Notes under the pieces: model-generated | Told to the model about the DNA's origin: nothing | The model's database searches: none | The model's input: only the letters and a program-made list of their open reading frames with translations | Part shown: positions 6,962 to 14,136 of the stretch, piece by piece | How the letters are laid out: the number at the start of each line of letters is the position of its first letter | Numbering within the stretch: position 1 is the stretch's first letter | From: Gammaproteobacteria bacterium | Lineage (GTDB): Bacteria > Pseudomonadota > Gammaproteobacteria > Pseudomonadales > Halieaceae | Reading direction: 5' to 3' | Assembly: GCA_018222695.1 (NCBI GenBank) | Contig: JAAEZV010000014.1 | Coordinates: 1,279 to 15,414 of the forward strand | DNA: 14,136 nucleotides | Made by a program: the position numbers and the translations under genes

Positions 6962-8305
6962 TCAGGTGGAGAGGTAGGTTTCCAGTTCAAAATCGGTCAC
7001 GCGGCGCTCAAACTCGGCCAGCTCCTGCTTTTTGACCTCACTGAAGGCGAATTGGAATTCCGCAGAGAGCGTCTCGCGTACATTGGCAGATTCAGAAAAT
7101 CGCGCGATGGCCTCCGCCATGTGACCAGGCAGGCAAACGTTGTCCGTGTCCTCAACCCATGCGTTGCCGCTGATCGGAGCGGGGGCCTCACACTGTCGGT
7201 CAATGCCCAAGTAGATTCCTGCAAGCAGCGCAGCCACTGCCAGGTATGGGTTGCTGTCTGCCCCGGCGACGCGATGCTCAATGCGGGTAGCCGGGCTGGG
7301 ACTGGCGGGGATTCTCAGTGCGGTGGTGCGGTTGTCGTAGCCCCAGTTGGGTTGCGTCGGCGCGTGATTCCCGGCTTGAAATCGACGGTAGGCGTTGTAA
7401 CTGGGTGCGAAAATCAGATGTGTGTCGGACATGAGTTCGAGGCATCCGGCGACCGCTTGGCGCAGCAGAGGGGTGCCATCGACATCGCCGTTATCAAAAA
7501 CATTCAGGCCTGAGGTGTCGAGCAGGCTGCAGTGCGCATGCATGCCGTTGCCAGCCTGATTCTCCATGGGCTTTGGCATAAAGCTCGCCAGTGAATCGAA
7601 TCGCTCCGCGACGGCGCGAATACATCGCTGCATGCGAATGATTTGGTCGCAATAGGCGACCGCGTCGTCGGAGTAGGCAACATTGATTTCGTATTGGGCG
7701 GGTGCCGCTTCCTTTAACACGCCTTCGTAGGGCAGTCCCTGTACCGTAAAACTCGCTTTCAGCGCTTCAAACAACGCCGCATGCTCATCGAGAGAACTGA
7801 GACCGTAAAGATTGCCGCCGGTTTCGTTGTCAGCAGGCAGCGCGTCTCGCAATGCTTGGTTTTCATCAGGGCGTTTGAATAGGTTGAACTCCAGCTCAAT
7901 GGCGACTCTCGGCACGAAACCTTTTTTCCCGAGCTTATCGACTATCTGCGCCAGTACCTGCCGCGGATCAGAGAGAAGGGGTGTGCCGTCGTCCTTGAAC
8001 ATGGTCAGTACCAGCTGCGCGCGATCCACGCCGGTGGCAGTCAATACCGGGACCAGAGATTCCGGCACCGCCCGACACCACCCGTCGAGATCTCCGTTGT
8101 CGAGTGCAATCCGCGGCACGTCGCGACCCCAGGCGTCCTGCGCCACGGCTGACTTCGGGAGTTTGATGCCATCTGAGAGGAGCGCGGGCAGCTTTTCAAT
8201 CGGCAACCATTTACCGCGGGCTGCACCATTACAGTCCGTGATGAGGGCCTCTACCGTCTCGATGTCGGGGTGTTGGGCCAGCAGTGTGTCAGCGTTCGAA
8301 TGCAT
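6962..8305 (-). CDS. Glutamine synthetase family protein, probable gamma-glutamylpolyamine synthetase (PuuA/PauA-like)
   Basis: This 447-residue cytosolic ATP-dependent ligase has the glutamine synthetase fold. Likely metal and substrate residues are Glu137 and Glu139 (AIELEFN), Glu199 and Glu206 (KEAAPAQYEIN), His257 (NGMHAHCSL), WGYDNRTTALRIP (321-333) and Glu344 (RIEHR). The length, the GAPAQYEIN-type variant and WGYDNRT point to the PuuA/PauA/GlnT branch, which joins glutamate to putrescine or other amines for catabolism, and not to GlnA. I see no NLYDLPP-like adenylylation site. The rest of a polyamine pathway is absent here: upstream is a lytic transglycosylase and downstream a peroxidase. 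The start at 8305 has only a weak GAGA upstream. The substrate could be a polyamine, another amine or ammonia; the family is secure. Confidence 0.88.
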   Translation of the reverse strand: MHSNADTLLAQHPDIETVEALITDCNGAARGKWLPIEKLPALLSDGIKLPKSAVAQDAWGRDVPRIALDNGDLDGWCRAVPESLVPVLTATGVDRAQLVLTMFKDDGTPLLSDPRQVLAQIVDKLGKKGFVPRVAIELEFNLFKRPDENQALRDALPADNETGGNLYGLSSLDEHAALFEALKASFTVQGLPYEGVLKEAAPAQYEINVAYSDDAVAYCDQIIRMQRCIRAVAERFDSLASFMPKPMENQAGNGMHAHCSLLDTSGLNVFDNGDVDGTPLLRQAVAGCLELMSDTHLIFAPSYNAYRRFQAGNHAPTQPNWGYDNRTTALRIPASPSPATRIEHRVAGADSNPYLAVAALLAGIYLGIDRQCEAPAPISGNAWVEDTDNVCLPGHMAEAIARFSESANVRETLSAEFQFAFSEVKKQELAEFERRVTDFELETYLST

Positions 8306-8353
8306 CTGGGGATTCTCTGTCGAGGTGGCGAGTTTACCCGCGTGGGCACAGCC

Positions 8354-8938
8354 TCACCAGTCGAGAGGTGCGGTGCGCCAGTGGCTTTCCCAGGCTGCAC
8401 GCACCTTATTGGGGTAGCGCAGGCTCCCGCTGGAACCGTTGTAGGCGGCCAGTGCATGGCTAAGGTTCTGATCTTCTCGATCCAGGTAGAAGCGGAGAAT
8501 ATGACAACCATAACGGAGGTTGGTCGGGGTGTCGGTCAGGTTATCGTCGCTTCGCCCGATCTCGTCTTTCCAGAATGGCATGACCTGCATCAGGCCCTGT
8601 GCACCCACGCGAGAGATCGCATAGCGGTCGAAGGCGCTCTCCACCTCGATCACCGATAACACTAACTCGGGTGGTAAGTTGAGTTCACTCGCCTGCTGGT
8701 GAACCCGCGTTAACAGGTCGAGGCGCTCTGAGGGGTCTGCGAGAAAGCGGGCGAGCCGCTGCTGCATATCCACTAGCCAGACCTCAGCGGCGTATCGATC
8801 TTCAAAGCCGTCCTCCGCAGATAAAGCACGGTTCAGATAAGCGCTGAGCGCGGCTTGGTCCCCTGCTGATTCGGCGCTGAGTTCCGGAGCAGTCAGCAGG
8901 AGTAAAGTGAGAAGAATCCCAAGCTGTGTGTGGCGCAA
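8354..8938 (-). CDS. Small SLT-type lytic transglycosylase (LT family 1 domain)
   Basis: This is a 194-residue exported protein predicted to cleave peptidoglycan glycan strands in the periplasm. Residues 1-22 form a signal peptide (hydrophobic LGILLTLLLL, then a PELSA/ES cleavage site) without a lipobox. The SLT domain occupies about 85-180: VIEVESAFDRYAISR (97-111, with Glu100 the likely catalytic acid), VGAQGLMQVMP (111-121) and HALAAYNGSSG (161-171). There is no extra substrate-binding or LysM domain, so it is shorter than Slt70 or MltC-E type proteins. The start is TTG, only 5 nt after the proS stop, with no strong ribosome binding site, so coupling to proS is likely. The next in-frame choices would destroy the signal peptide. 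The specific subfamily name is unclear. Confidence 0.9.
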   Translation of the reverse strand: MRHTQLGILLTLLLLTAPELSAESAGDQAALSAYLNRALSAEDGFEDRYAAEVWLVDMQQRLARFLADPSERLDLLTRVHQQASELNLPPELVLSVIEVESAFDRYAISRVGAQGLMQVMPFWKDEIGRSDDNLTDTPTNLRYGCHILRFYLDREDQNLSHALAAYNGSSGSLRYPNKVRAAWESHWRTAPLDW

Positions 8939-8943
8939 ATTAA

Positions 8944-10656
8944 TCAGCCATCAGTGAGTAACTGCTTGTGACGTCCGATGACGTCTGTGGGTTCCACTAT
9001 CTCGGTCTCGCCGCTGCGTCGCTGGGTGAGTTCGAGTTGGCCCCCGGCCAGCGATCGTTCTCCCACGGTCACCCTCAGTGGCATGCCCAGAAGCTCCATC
9101 TCTGCGAACTTGACTCCTGGCCGCTCCGATCGGTCGTCGAGAAAAGCGGTGAGGCCGGCATCAGCGCAGTCGGCGTAGAGCTGCTCGGTGGCCTCGCGCA
9201 CGGCGTCCGACTTATCCATGCCCAGCGGGACGATGGCTACGTCGAAAGGCGCCATGGCGGCGGGCCAAATGATGCCGTTGTCGTCATGATTTTGCTCAAT
9301 GGCGGCCGCGACGATGCGTGTGATCCCAATGCCGTAACAACCCATGACCATCGGCTGGGTGCGACCCTGCTCATCAAGCACAGAGGCATTCATTGACTCA
9401 GAGTACTTGGTGCCCAACTGGAAGATATGGCCGACCTCAATGCCGCGGCGAATCTCGAGGGTACCCTCGCCGCAGGGGCTGGGATCGCCGCTCACGATCT
9501 CGCGAATATCGGCGAATTCAGCATTTGGGACATCCCGGAGCCAGGTAGCCCCCTTGACGTGGTAGCCGTCTTCATTGGCGCCGCAAACGAAACTGGGCAT
9601 CTGCGCCGCGGTGTGATCCACCACGACTCTGAAGGGGGCACCCACTGGGCCCAGCGAGCCAAACCCCGCGCCCAAACAGGCTTTTACTTCGTCGGGTTCC
9701 GCCATCACCAGTGGCGACGCCATGCCCGGCAATTTGGCGGCCTTGATGGCATTCAGTCGATGGTCACCGCGAACCACCAGCGCCACCAGTTCGCCCTGCT
9801 CATCTTTGGCGAGCAATGTTTTGATCGATTGCTCAGCCGGGATACCTAGCTGCTCGGCGAGAGCATCAATCGTGGTCATGCCGGGCGTTGCGAATTTCTC
9901 CAAAGCCGGTGTCTCCGGCTGCTCAGCAGCAACCCCCGGCAGCGCCGGCGCCAGCTCCACGTTGGCCGCGTAGTCGCTGCCGGTCGAGAAGGCAATGGCG
10001 TCCTCGCCGCTTTCAGCCAGCACATGGAACTCGTGGGAATGTGCGCCGCCGATTGCGCCTGTGTCGGCTTCCACCGCCCGGAAATCAAGACCCAGCCGGG
10101 TGAAGATGGCGGTGTAGGCTTCATGCATGCGCCAGTAAGTCTGTTCCTGCGACGCCTGATCAATATGAAAGGAGTAGGCGTCCTTCATGATGAACTCCCT
10201 TGAGCGCATCACGCCAAAGCGCGGTCGGATTTCATCACGAAACTTAGTTTGGATCTGGAACAGGTTGATCGGCAGCTGTTTATAGCTCTTGATCTCGCTT
10301 TTGGCGATCTGGGTGATGACCTCTTCGTGGGTGGGCCCGAGACAGAACGGGCGCTGGTGACGGTCCTCCAGTCGACACAGCTCGGGTCCGTATAGCTCCC
10401 AGCGGCCAGACTCTTCCCACAACTCCCCCGGCTGAACCACCGGCATACTCAGCTCCAGTGCGCCGGCGCGTTCCATCTCTTCCCGGACAACTTGCTCAAC
10501 TTTGCGCAGCACGCGGAGTCCCAGCGGCATCCAGTTATAGATGCCGGCAGCGACCCGGCGGATCAACCCAGCTCGCAGCATGAGCTGGTGACTTGCGACC
10601 TCAGCGTCTGAGGGGGTCTCTTTCAGGGTCGACAGCAGGAACTCACTGGCTCGCAT
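8944..10656 (-). CDS. proS: Proline--tRNA ligase, bacterial type with editing domain
   Basis: ProRS attaches proline to tRNA-Pro in the cytosol and hydrolyses mischarged Ala-tRNA-Pro. I chose the ATG at 10656 because GGAG lies 6 nt upstream and the product then starts [14 protein letters not shown], like E. coli [14 protein letters not shown]; the upstream ATG at 10683 adds nine residues without support. It has 570 residues, against 572 in E. coli. It shows class II motifs 1 ([16 protein letters not shown] near 33), 2 ([17 protein letters not shown], 139-155) and 3 (GCYGIGITR, 439-447). The YbaK-like insertion domain spans about 224-407, with Lys279 at the position of the editing-site Lys279 of E. 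coli. A C-terminal anticodon-binding domain follows. It is first in a four-gene operon running leftwards. Confidence 0.97.
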   Translation of the reverse strand: MRASEFLLSTLKETPSDAEVASHQLMLRAGLIRRVAAGIYNWMPLGLRVLRKVEQVVREEMERAGALELSMPVVQPGELWEESGRWELYGPELCRLEDRHQRPFCLGPTHEEVITQIAKSEIKSYKQLPINLFQIQTKFRDEIRPRFGVMRSREFIMKDAYSFHIDQASQEQTYWRMHEAYTAIFTRLGLDFRAVEADTGAIGGAHSHEFHVLAESGEDAIAFSTGSDYAANVELAPALPGVAAEQPETPALEKFATPGMTTIDALAEQLGIPAEQSIKTLLAKDEQGELVALVVRGDHRLNAIKAAKLPGMASPLVMAEPDEVKACLGAGFGSLGPVGAPFRVVVDHTAAQMPSFVCGANEDGYHVKGATWLRDVPNAEFADIREIVSGDPSPCGEGTLEIRRGIEVGHIFQLGTKYSESMNASVLDEQGRTQPMVMGCYGIGITRIVAAAIEQNHDDNGIIWPAAMAPFDVAIVPLGMDKSDAVREATEQLYADCADAGLTAFLDDRSERPGVKFAEMELLGMPLRVTVGERSLAGGQLELTQRRSGETEIVEPTDVIGRHKQLLTDG

Positions 10657-10889
10657 AACACACTCCACATCGGTAACGGTCATTCTAAAGGGGGCGGATG
10701 CAGGCCGTACAGTTGTGGCGGTGTGAATCGTGGTGATGTTGCCGCAGCGTTGGCGGCGATCAACCGGCTGATCACATGCCGATGAATAGTGGTGACGGGC
10801 TTGTGGGTGGCAGGCGCCTGTTGTTGAATCGTTCCAGCAGCATTCTGGGCGATGCTGCCCTGATCAGGGTTATCGCGTGAGGCAGGCCA
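10657..10889. promoter_or_regulatory. Divergent control region between proS and the HU-like gene
   Basis: This 233-bp non-coding stretch separates two divergent genes and is unusually rich in perfect inverted repeats. They are GATCA-N6-TGATC (10758-10773), CAGGCGCCTG (10811-10820), GCAGCAT-N8-ATGCTGC (10837-10858) and CCCTGATCAGGG (10858-10869). The last two abut and lie just before the HU-like gene's ribosome binding site, where they would form RNA hairpins in its leader or act as operators. I see no convincing promoter for the HU-like gene. Confidence 0.5.
10684..10689 (-). promoter_or_regulatory. Candidate -10 element for the proS operon
   Basis: On the minus strand TAGAAT matches five of six -10 consensus bases and lies about 28 bp before the chosen proS ATG. 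I see no good -35 element at 16-18 bp, so an activator or a different promoter may be used. Confidence 0.28.
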
Positions 10890-11261
10890 ATGGGAAAGAA
10901 GCAAACCGGCAAGCAACTGGAAAAAGCGGTTGAAGCCAAAAAAATGAAACCGGTCAAAACCAAGCTCTCTAAATCACAGATGTTTGAAGCGCTGGCCGAA
11001 GACAGCGGAGTCACTAAGTCGGAGGTGAAAAAAGTATGGGGTTCTTTGGAGCGGCTCATCGAAGCGAGCATTTGTGAGCGGGGCTATGGCCAGTTCACCT
11101 TGCCGGGGTTGATGAAAGTCACCACTGTCCGACGACCCGCGATTAAAGCCCGACGAGGCATCAATCCGTTCACCAAGGAGGAAATCTGGTTCAAGGCTAA
11201 GCCTGCGACCACTGGTGTCAGGATTCGCGCACTGAAAAAAATGAAGCGCCTCGCCAACTGA
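10890..11261 (+). CDS. HU family DNA-binding protein with lysine-rich N-terminal extension
   Basis: This is a 123-residue, strongly basic, predicted nucleoid-associated protein that should bind and bend DNA. The HU fold begins near residue 26 (LSKSQMFEALAEDSG) with the two N-terminal helices. The beta-arm region contains GYGQFTLPGLMKV (65-77), RRGINPFTKEEIWF (88-101) and the ending RIRALKKMKRLAN. GINPFTKEE is the counterpart of the HU arm-tip sequence GRNPQTGEE. Residues 1-25 are an extra Lys-rich tail absent from the 90-residue HU and IHF subunits but seen in HU-like proteins of pseudomonads and relatives. GAGG lies 7 nt before the ATG. It is divergent from proS and not obviously in an operon with fmdB. 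The family is clear; its role compared with canonical HU is not. Confidence 0.88.
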   Translation: MGKKQTGKQLEKAVEAKKMKPVKTKLSKSQMFEALAEDSGVTKSEVKKVWGSLERLIEASICERGYGQFTLPGLMKVTTVRRPAIKARRGINPFTKEEIWFKAKPATTGVRIRALKKMKRLAN

Positions 11262-11286
11262 TCTGTGAGCGCAACCTACATGACCC

Positions 11287-11303
11287 GGCGGCGTGCGCCT
11301 TTT
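11287..11303 (+). terminator. Weak candidate terminator after the HU-like gene
   Basis: GGCG (11287-11290), a 5-nt loop and CGCC (11296-11299) are followed directly by TTTT (11300-11303), 25 bp after the HU-like stop codon. The stem is only 4 bp, so termination would be inefficient if real. Confidence 0.28.
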
Positions 11304-11366
11304 CTGGTCGCTTTGTCTGCAGGGAGCTGAATGTTCACGCTCCGCGTATCTTTCACTGATTCAGGG

Positions 11367-11394
11367 TTTACGGTACGCTCCGCGCCCTTATATG
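11367..11394 (+). promoter_or_regulatory. Candidate sigma-70 promoter for fmdB-aspS-yebC
   Basis: TTTACG (11367-11372) and TATATG (11389-11394) are separated by 16 bp, each with four of six consensus matches. They lie about 60 bp before the fmdB ATG. The spacer holds one copy of a 10-bp direct repeat, ACGCTCCGCG (11375-11384); the other copy is at 11337-11346. The rest of the 191-bp gap from 11262 to 11452 shows no gene. Confidence 0.42.
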
Positions 11395-11452
11395 AAGACC
11401 CACAACCTCAGGCAGAGCCGGTTTAAATCACACTTTGCACGGGGAGAGCACT

Positions 11453-11785
11453 ATGCCCATTTACGAATATTGTTGTCAGGAATGCGGACATTCGCTGGAG
11501 GCCATCCAAAAGTTGGCCGACGCGCCTTTGACTGACTGTCCCGAGTGCGGAAAAGCCGCTCTGAAGAAGCAGGTGAGTGCCCCTGCTTTTCGCTTGTCTG
11601 GTGGCGGTTGGTACGAGACCGACTTCAAAACTGGCGACAAGAAAAACATTGCGGGCGAGCGCAGTGATACTGCAGATAAGCCTGCCGCTAAAACGGAAAC
11701 TGGCAGCGCCTCGGGTGAGAACAGCAAGAAAACCGAGTCGAAACCGGCGGCCACTGCAAAGACCGATACCTCCAAAGCCAGCTAA
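11453..11785 (+). CDS. fmdB: FmdB family zinc-ribbon protein
   Basis: This small protein of 110 residues starts [16 protein letters not shown], the characteristic opening of the FmdB/CxxC_CxxC_SSSS family. GGGGAG (11441-11446) lies 6 nt before this ATG and fixes the start. The zinc ribbon uses Cys8-x2-Cys11 and Cys29-x2-Cys32 (DCPECGK), with an additional Cys at 7. The middle [13 protein letters not shown] (about 46-58) is also conserved in the family. From about residue 60 to the end the chain becomes a low-complexity tail rich in Lys, Ala, Thr, Ser and Glu, probably disordered. The family was named for a putative regulator of formamidase genes, but its function in gammaproteobacteria is unknown. 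It commonly precedes aspS, as here, 29 bp ahead of the first in-frame ATG. Confidence 0.9.
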   Translation: MPIYEYCCQECGHSLEAIQKLADAPLTDCPECGKAALKKQVSAPAFRLSGGGWYETDFKTGDKKNIAGERSDTADKPAAKTETGSASGENSKKTESKPAATAKTDTSKAS

Positions 11786-11814
11786 CGGCGGGAAACCACA
11801 CCATGGAAACAGCG

Positions 11815-13593
11815 ATGCGAACCCACTACTGCGGCCTGATCGATGAGAATTTGATTGATCAGACGGTGACGCTGTGTGGCTGGGTAGATCGCCGCCGGGA
11901 TCATGGCGGTGTCATTTTTCTCGACATGCGCGACCGCGAAGGCGTGGTGCAGGTGGTGTTTGACCCCGACACGGAAGAGCACTTCCAGCGCGCCGACAGC
12001 GTACGTAGCGAGTACGTTTTGCGCATCACCGGTCGCGTTCGCGCACGCTCGGCCGAGACGGTGAATCCGAATATGGCCTCGGGGAAGATAGAAGTGCTGG
12101 GTAAAACTCTGGAGATTCTCAATGCTGCCCAAACGCCACCCTTTCCGCTCGATGAGCACCACTCCGTGGGTGAGGACGTCCGTCTGCGTTACCGCTTTAT
12201 GGATCTGCGTCGGCCGGAGATGCAGCAGAATCTGATTGCCCGGGCGAAAATCACCTCGAGCATCCGGCGCTACCTAGACGAGCAGGGTTTTTTAGATATC
12301 GAAACCCCGATACTGACGCGGGCAACCCCCGAGGGTGCGCGGGATTATCTGGTGCCCAGTAGAACACAGCCCGGTGCATTCTTTGCGTTGCCCCAGTCTC
12401 CTCAGCTTTTCAAACAGTTACTGATGGTCTCGGGTTTTGACCGCTACTACCAAATCGCACGGTGCTTCCGGGACGAAGACCTGCGGGCGGACCGACAGCC
12501 TGAATTTACCCAGATCGATATTGAAACCGCTTTTCTTAATGCCGAAGAAGTGATGTCGATTACCGAGGGGATGGTGTGCAGCCTGTTCCAAGAGCAGCTC
12601 GAGGTGGAGTTGGGCGCGTTTCCGCGCATGACCTGGGCAGATGCGATGGAACGTTATGGCTCCGATAAACCCGACCTTCGGATTACATGGGAGTTGGTAT
12701 CAATCGATGACCTAATGGCGGGAGTCGATTTTAAAGTGTTCAGTGGCCCCGCTAACGATGCGGGAAGCCGAGTGGCCGCGCTCAAGGTGCCGGGCGGCGC
12801 GTCGCTGTCGCGGAAGGAAATCGATGACTACACCGACTACGTCGGCATTTATGGCGCCAAGGGTCTGGCCTGGATCAAGGTGAACGACCGCGCGGCGGGC
12901 ATAGAAGGTTTACAATCGCCGATCATCAAGTTTATGCCCGACGAGACCGTGCTCGCGATGCTGGATCGGCTCGACGCAGCAGACGGCGATATTCTGTTCT
13001 TTGGCGCCGACAAGCGCTCGGTGGTTAATGAGTCCCTGGGCGCACTGCGTCTCAAAGTCGCCGCAGATCTGGATCAGATTGCAGAGGGGTGGGCGCCGCT
13101 ATGGGTTGTCGACTTCCCCATGTTCGAACACGATGAACGCGGCGGTATGACCGCCTTGCACCACCCCTTTACGGCGCCGGCCTGTTCGGTGGAGACCTTA
13201 CGGGCAGAGCCCGAGGCCGCGCTGTCACAGGCCTACGATATGGTGCTGAACGGTAGCGAGATTGGCGGCGGTTCCGTCCGTATTCATGATCAGGCTATGC
13301 AGCAAGCCGTGTTTGAGCTTTTAGGTATTGACGAGGCCGAGGCGGAATCCAAGTTCGGGTTCCTGTTGAGCGCGCTGCGCCACGGTGCGCCTCCTCATGC
13401 GGGCCTCGCCTTTGGTCTGGATCGTCTCGTCATGTTGATGGTGGGTGGGCATTCGATTCGCGACGTCATCGCTTTCCCCAAGACCCAGAGTGCCCAATGC
13501 GTCATGACCGAGGCGCCGGGTGAAGTCTCGGAGCAGCAACTGCGGGAGCTGTCGCTGCGCCCTCGCCGCACCGAGCAACCCGCCGCGGACTGA
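11815..13593 (+). CDS. aspS: Aspartate--tRNA ligase, bacterial type (possibly non-discriminating Asp/Asn)
   Basis: AspRS charges tRNA-Asp in the cytosol. I chose the ATG at 11815 because the product then begins MRTHYCG, like E. coli MRTEYCG, with GGA 7 nt upstream; the ATG at 11803 would add four residues and cannot be excluded. The 592-residue length matches E. coli (590). It has an N-terminal OB-fold anticodon domain ([15 protein letters not shown], 18-32), the class II core with [16 protein letters not shown] (218-233), the bacterial GAD insertion (about 290-420) and motif 3 in [13 protein letters not shown]. His30 is the residue type found in the Pseudomonas aeruginosa non-discriminating enzyme (His31); E. 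coli has Leu30. The second reported determinant (Gly82 in Pseudomonas, Lys in E. coli) is Glu81 here, so specificity is uncertain. Confidence 0.97.
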   Translation: MRTHYCGLIDENLIDQTVTLCGWVDRRRDHGGVIFLDMRDREGVVQVVFDPDTEEHFQRADSVRSEYVLRITGRVRARSAETVNPNMASGKIEVLGKTLEILNAAQTPPFPLDEHHSVGEDVRLRYRFMDLRRPEMQQNLIARAKITSSIRRYLDEQGFLDIETPILTRATPEGARDYLVPSRTQPGAFFALPQSPQLFKQLLMVSGFDRYYQIARCFRDEDLRADRQPEFTQIDIETAFLNAEEVMSITEGMVCSLFQEQLEVELGAFPRMTWADAMERYGSDKPDLRITWELVSIDDLMAGVDFKVFSGPANDAGSRVAALKVPGGASLSRKEIDDYTDYVGIYGAKGLAWIKVNDRAAGIEGLQSPIIKFMPDETVLAMLDRLDAADGDILFFGADKRSVVNESLGALRLKVAADLDQIAEGWAPLWVVDFPMFEHDERGGMTALHHPFTAPACSVETLRAEPEAALSQAYDMVLNGSEIGGGSVRIHDQAMQQAVFELLGIDEAEAESKFGFLLSALRHGAPPHAGLAFGLDRLVMLMVGGHSIRDVIAFPKTQSAQCVMTEAPGEVSEQQLRELSLRPRRTEQPAAD

Positions 13594-13599
13594 TTCACG

Positions 13600-14136
13600 A
13601 TGGCAGGCCACAGTAAATGGGCGAACATCAAGCATCGCAAAGCGGCGCAGGACGCCAAGCGAGGCAAGCTCTTTACCAAGTTGATTCGGGAGCTGGTGGT
13701 GGCCGCGCGGGCAGGCGGCGCAGTTGTTGAAGACAACCCGCGACTCCGCGCGGCGGTAGACAAGGCGCTTGGCGCCAATATGAAGCGGGACACCATCGAC
13801 AATGCCATCGCGCGTGGCGCGGGCACCGGTGAAGCCGACAACATGGAGGAGCTGACCTACGAGGGTTATGCGCCAGGTGGTGTGGCAGTGCTCGTTGAAG
13901 TGATGACGGACAACCGCAATCGCACGGTCGCCGAGGTGCGGCACGCTTTTACCAAGCGCGGCGGTAATCTGGGTACAGACGGGTCGGTAGCCTATCTCTT
14001 TTCCCGCACCGGGCTCATCCAGTTTGCCCCGGGGGCAGATGAAGAGGCGGTGATGGAAGCCGCTCTGGAGGCGGGTGCCGATGATATCGTGGCAGCTGAG
14101 GATGGTAGTGTCGATGTGATGACGCCGTGGGAGTGC
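13600..14136 (+). CDS. yebC: YebC/PmpR family transcriptional regulator / translation factor, 3' end cut off
   Basis: The frame opens at an ATG 6 nt after the aspS stop and stays open to the last base, giving 179 residues of a family that usually has about 246. It begins [20 protein letters not shown], the near-invariant YebC opening. It continues with [32 protein letters not shown] and [13 protein letters not shown], all closely matching E. coli YebC. Members are described as transcriptional regulators (PmpR in Pseudomonas) and, more recently, as ribosome-associated factors that relieve stalling at proline-rich stretches. The aspS-yebC pair normally continues into ruvCAB, which would lie past the window edge. 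No Shine-Dalgarno sequence is obvious, so coupling to aspS is likely. Confidence 0.95.
   Translation, partial: MAGHSKWANIKHRKAAQDAKRGKLFTKLIRELVVAARAGGAVVEDNPRLRAAVDKALGANMKRDTIDNAIARGAGTGEADNMEELTYEGYAPGGVAVLVEVMTDNRNRTVAEVRHAFTKRGGNLGTDGSVAYLFSRTGLIQFAPGADEEAVMEAALEAGADDIVAAEDGSVDVMTPWEC

Noticed and set aside
6929..7513. 194-codon open frame on the + strand
   Set aside because: It is antisense to the conserved glutamine-synthetase-like gene, with no recognisable motif.
8306..8353. Promoter for the glutamine-synthetase-like gene in the 48-bp gap
   Set aside because: TAAACT on the minus strand resembles a -10 element, but no acceptable -35 element stands at 16-18 bp. Operon read-through from proS explains expression as well.
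7812..8417. 201-codon open frame on the + strand, Ser/Arg-rich
   Set aside because: It is antisense to the synthetase-like gene, and its composition is that of the reverse strand of GC-rich coding DNA.
10680..10916. 78-codon minus-strand open frame in the proS/HU-like gap
   Set aside because: It overlaps the start of the HU-like gene, has no clear ribosome binding site or family motif, and covers the palindromic control region.
11262..11452. Possible tRNA or small RNA gene in the gap before fmdB
   Set aside because: No cloverleaf arms, GTTCGA-like T-loop or strong terminator was found. Only a weak hairpin, a promoter-like pair and a direct repeat are visible.
13321..13944. 207-codon minus-strand open frame across aspS and yebC
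   Set aside because: It is antisense to two highly conserved genes, and its protein sequence resembles nothing I know.
1..14136. Mobile element, CRISPR, defence island or biosynthetic cluster
   Set aside because: Every substantial frame is a housekeeping gene in recognisable order. I saw no transposase, integrase, repeat array or clear change in composition.

Overview
The window (about 14.1 kb, GC-rich, almost fully coding) looks like a chromosomal housekeeping stretch of a gammaproteobacterium. The proteins align by eye with Escherichia coli and Pseudomonas counterparts over their full length. The gene order rodA-mltB-rlpA-dacA-ybeD-lipB, and the proximity of proS to fmdB-aspS-yebC, recall Pseudomonas and related marine groups. 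A marine lineage such as the OM60/NOR5 (Halieaceae) group is possible, but that is a guess from overall character and not shown by the sequence.

Region 1 (1-4813, + strand) is a cell-elongation and lipoylation operon. It holds the 3' part of rodA, mltB, rlpA, dacA, ybeD and lipB, with overlapping or very short junctions (ATGA at rodA/mltB). RodA polymerises glycan strands, DacA trims pentapeptide stems, and MltB and RlpA are glycan-cleaving enzymes. YbeD and LipB follow as in many gammaproteobacteria, but lipA is not next. Region 2 (4814-6439, +) is prfC (peptide release factor 3), with its own candidate promoter and an unusual palindromic leader.

Region 3 (6446-10656, - strand) is a probable four-gene operon read right to left: proS, a small SLT-type lytic transglycosylase, a glutamine-synthetase-like gamma-glutamylpolyamine synthetase, and a thioredoxin-type glutathione peroxidase. 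It converges on prfC with only 6 bp between the stop codons. Region 4 (10657-10889) is a 233-bp divergent control region rich in palindromes.

Region 5 (10890-14136, +) holds an extended HU-like DNA-binding protein, then a promoter region, then fmdB (small zinc-ribbon protein), aspS and the 5' three-quarters of yebC, which runs off the end. No gap reaches 300 bases; the longest are 10657-10889 and 11262-11452. I saw no tRNA or rRNA gene, insertion sequence, CRISPR array, prophage gene or toxin-antitoxin pair.

I found no credible novel multi-gene system. The points worth checking are regulatory structures at prfC and between proS and the HU-like gene, the orphan polyamine-type ligase, and a tRNA-specificity residue in AspRS.
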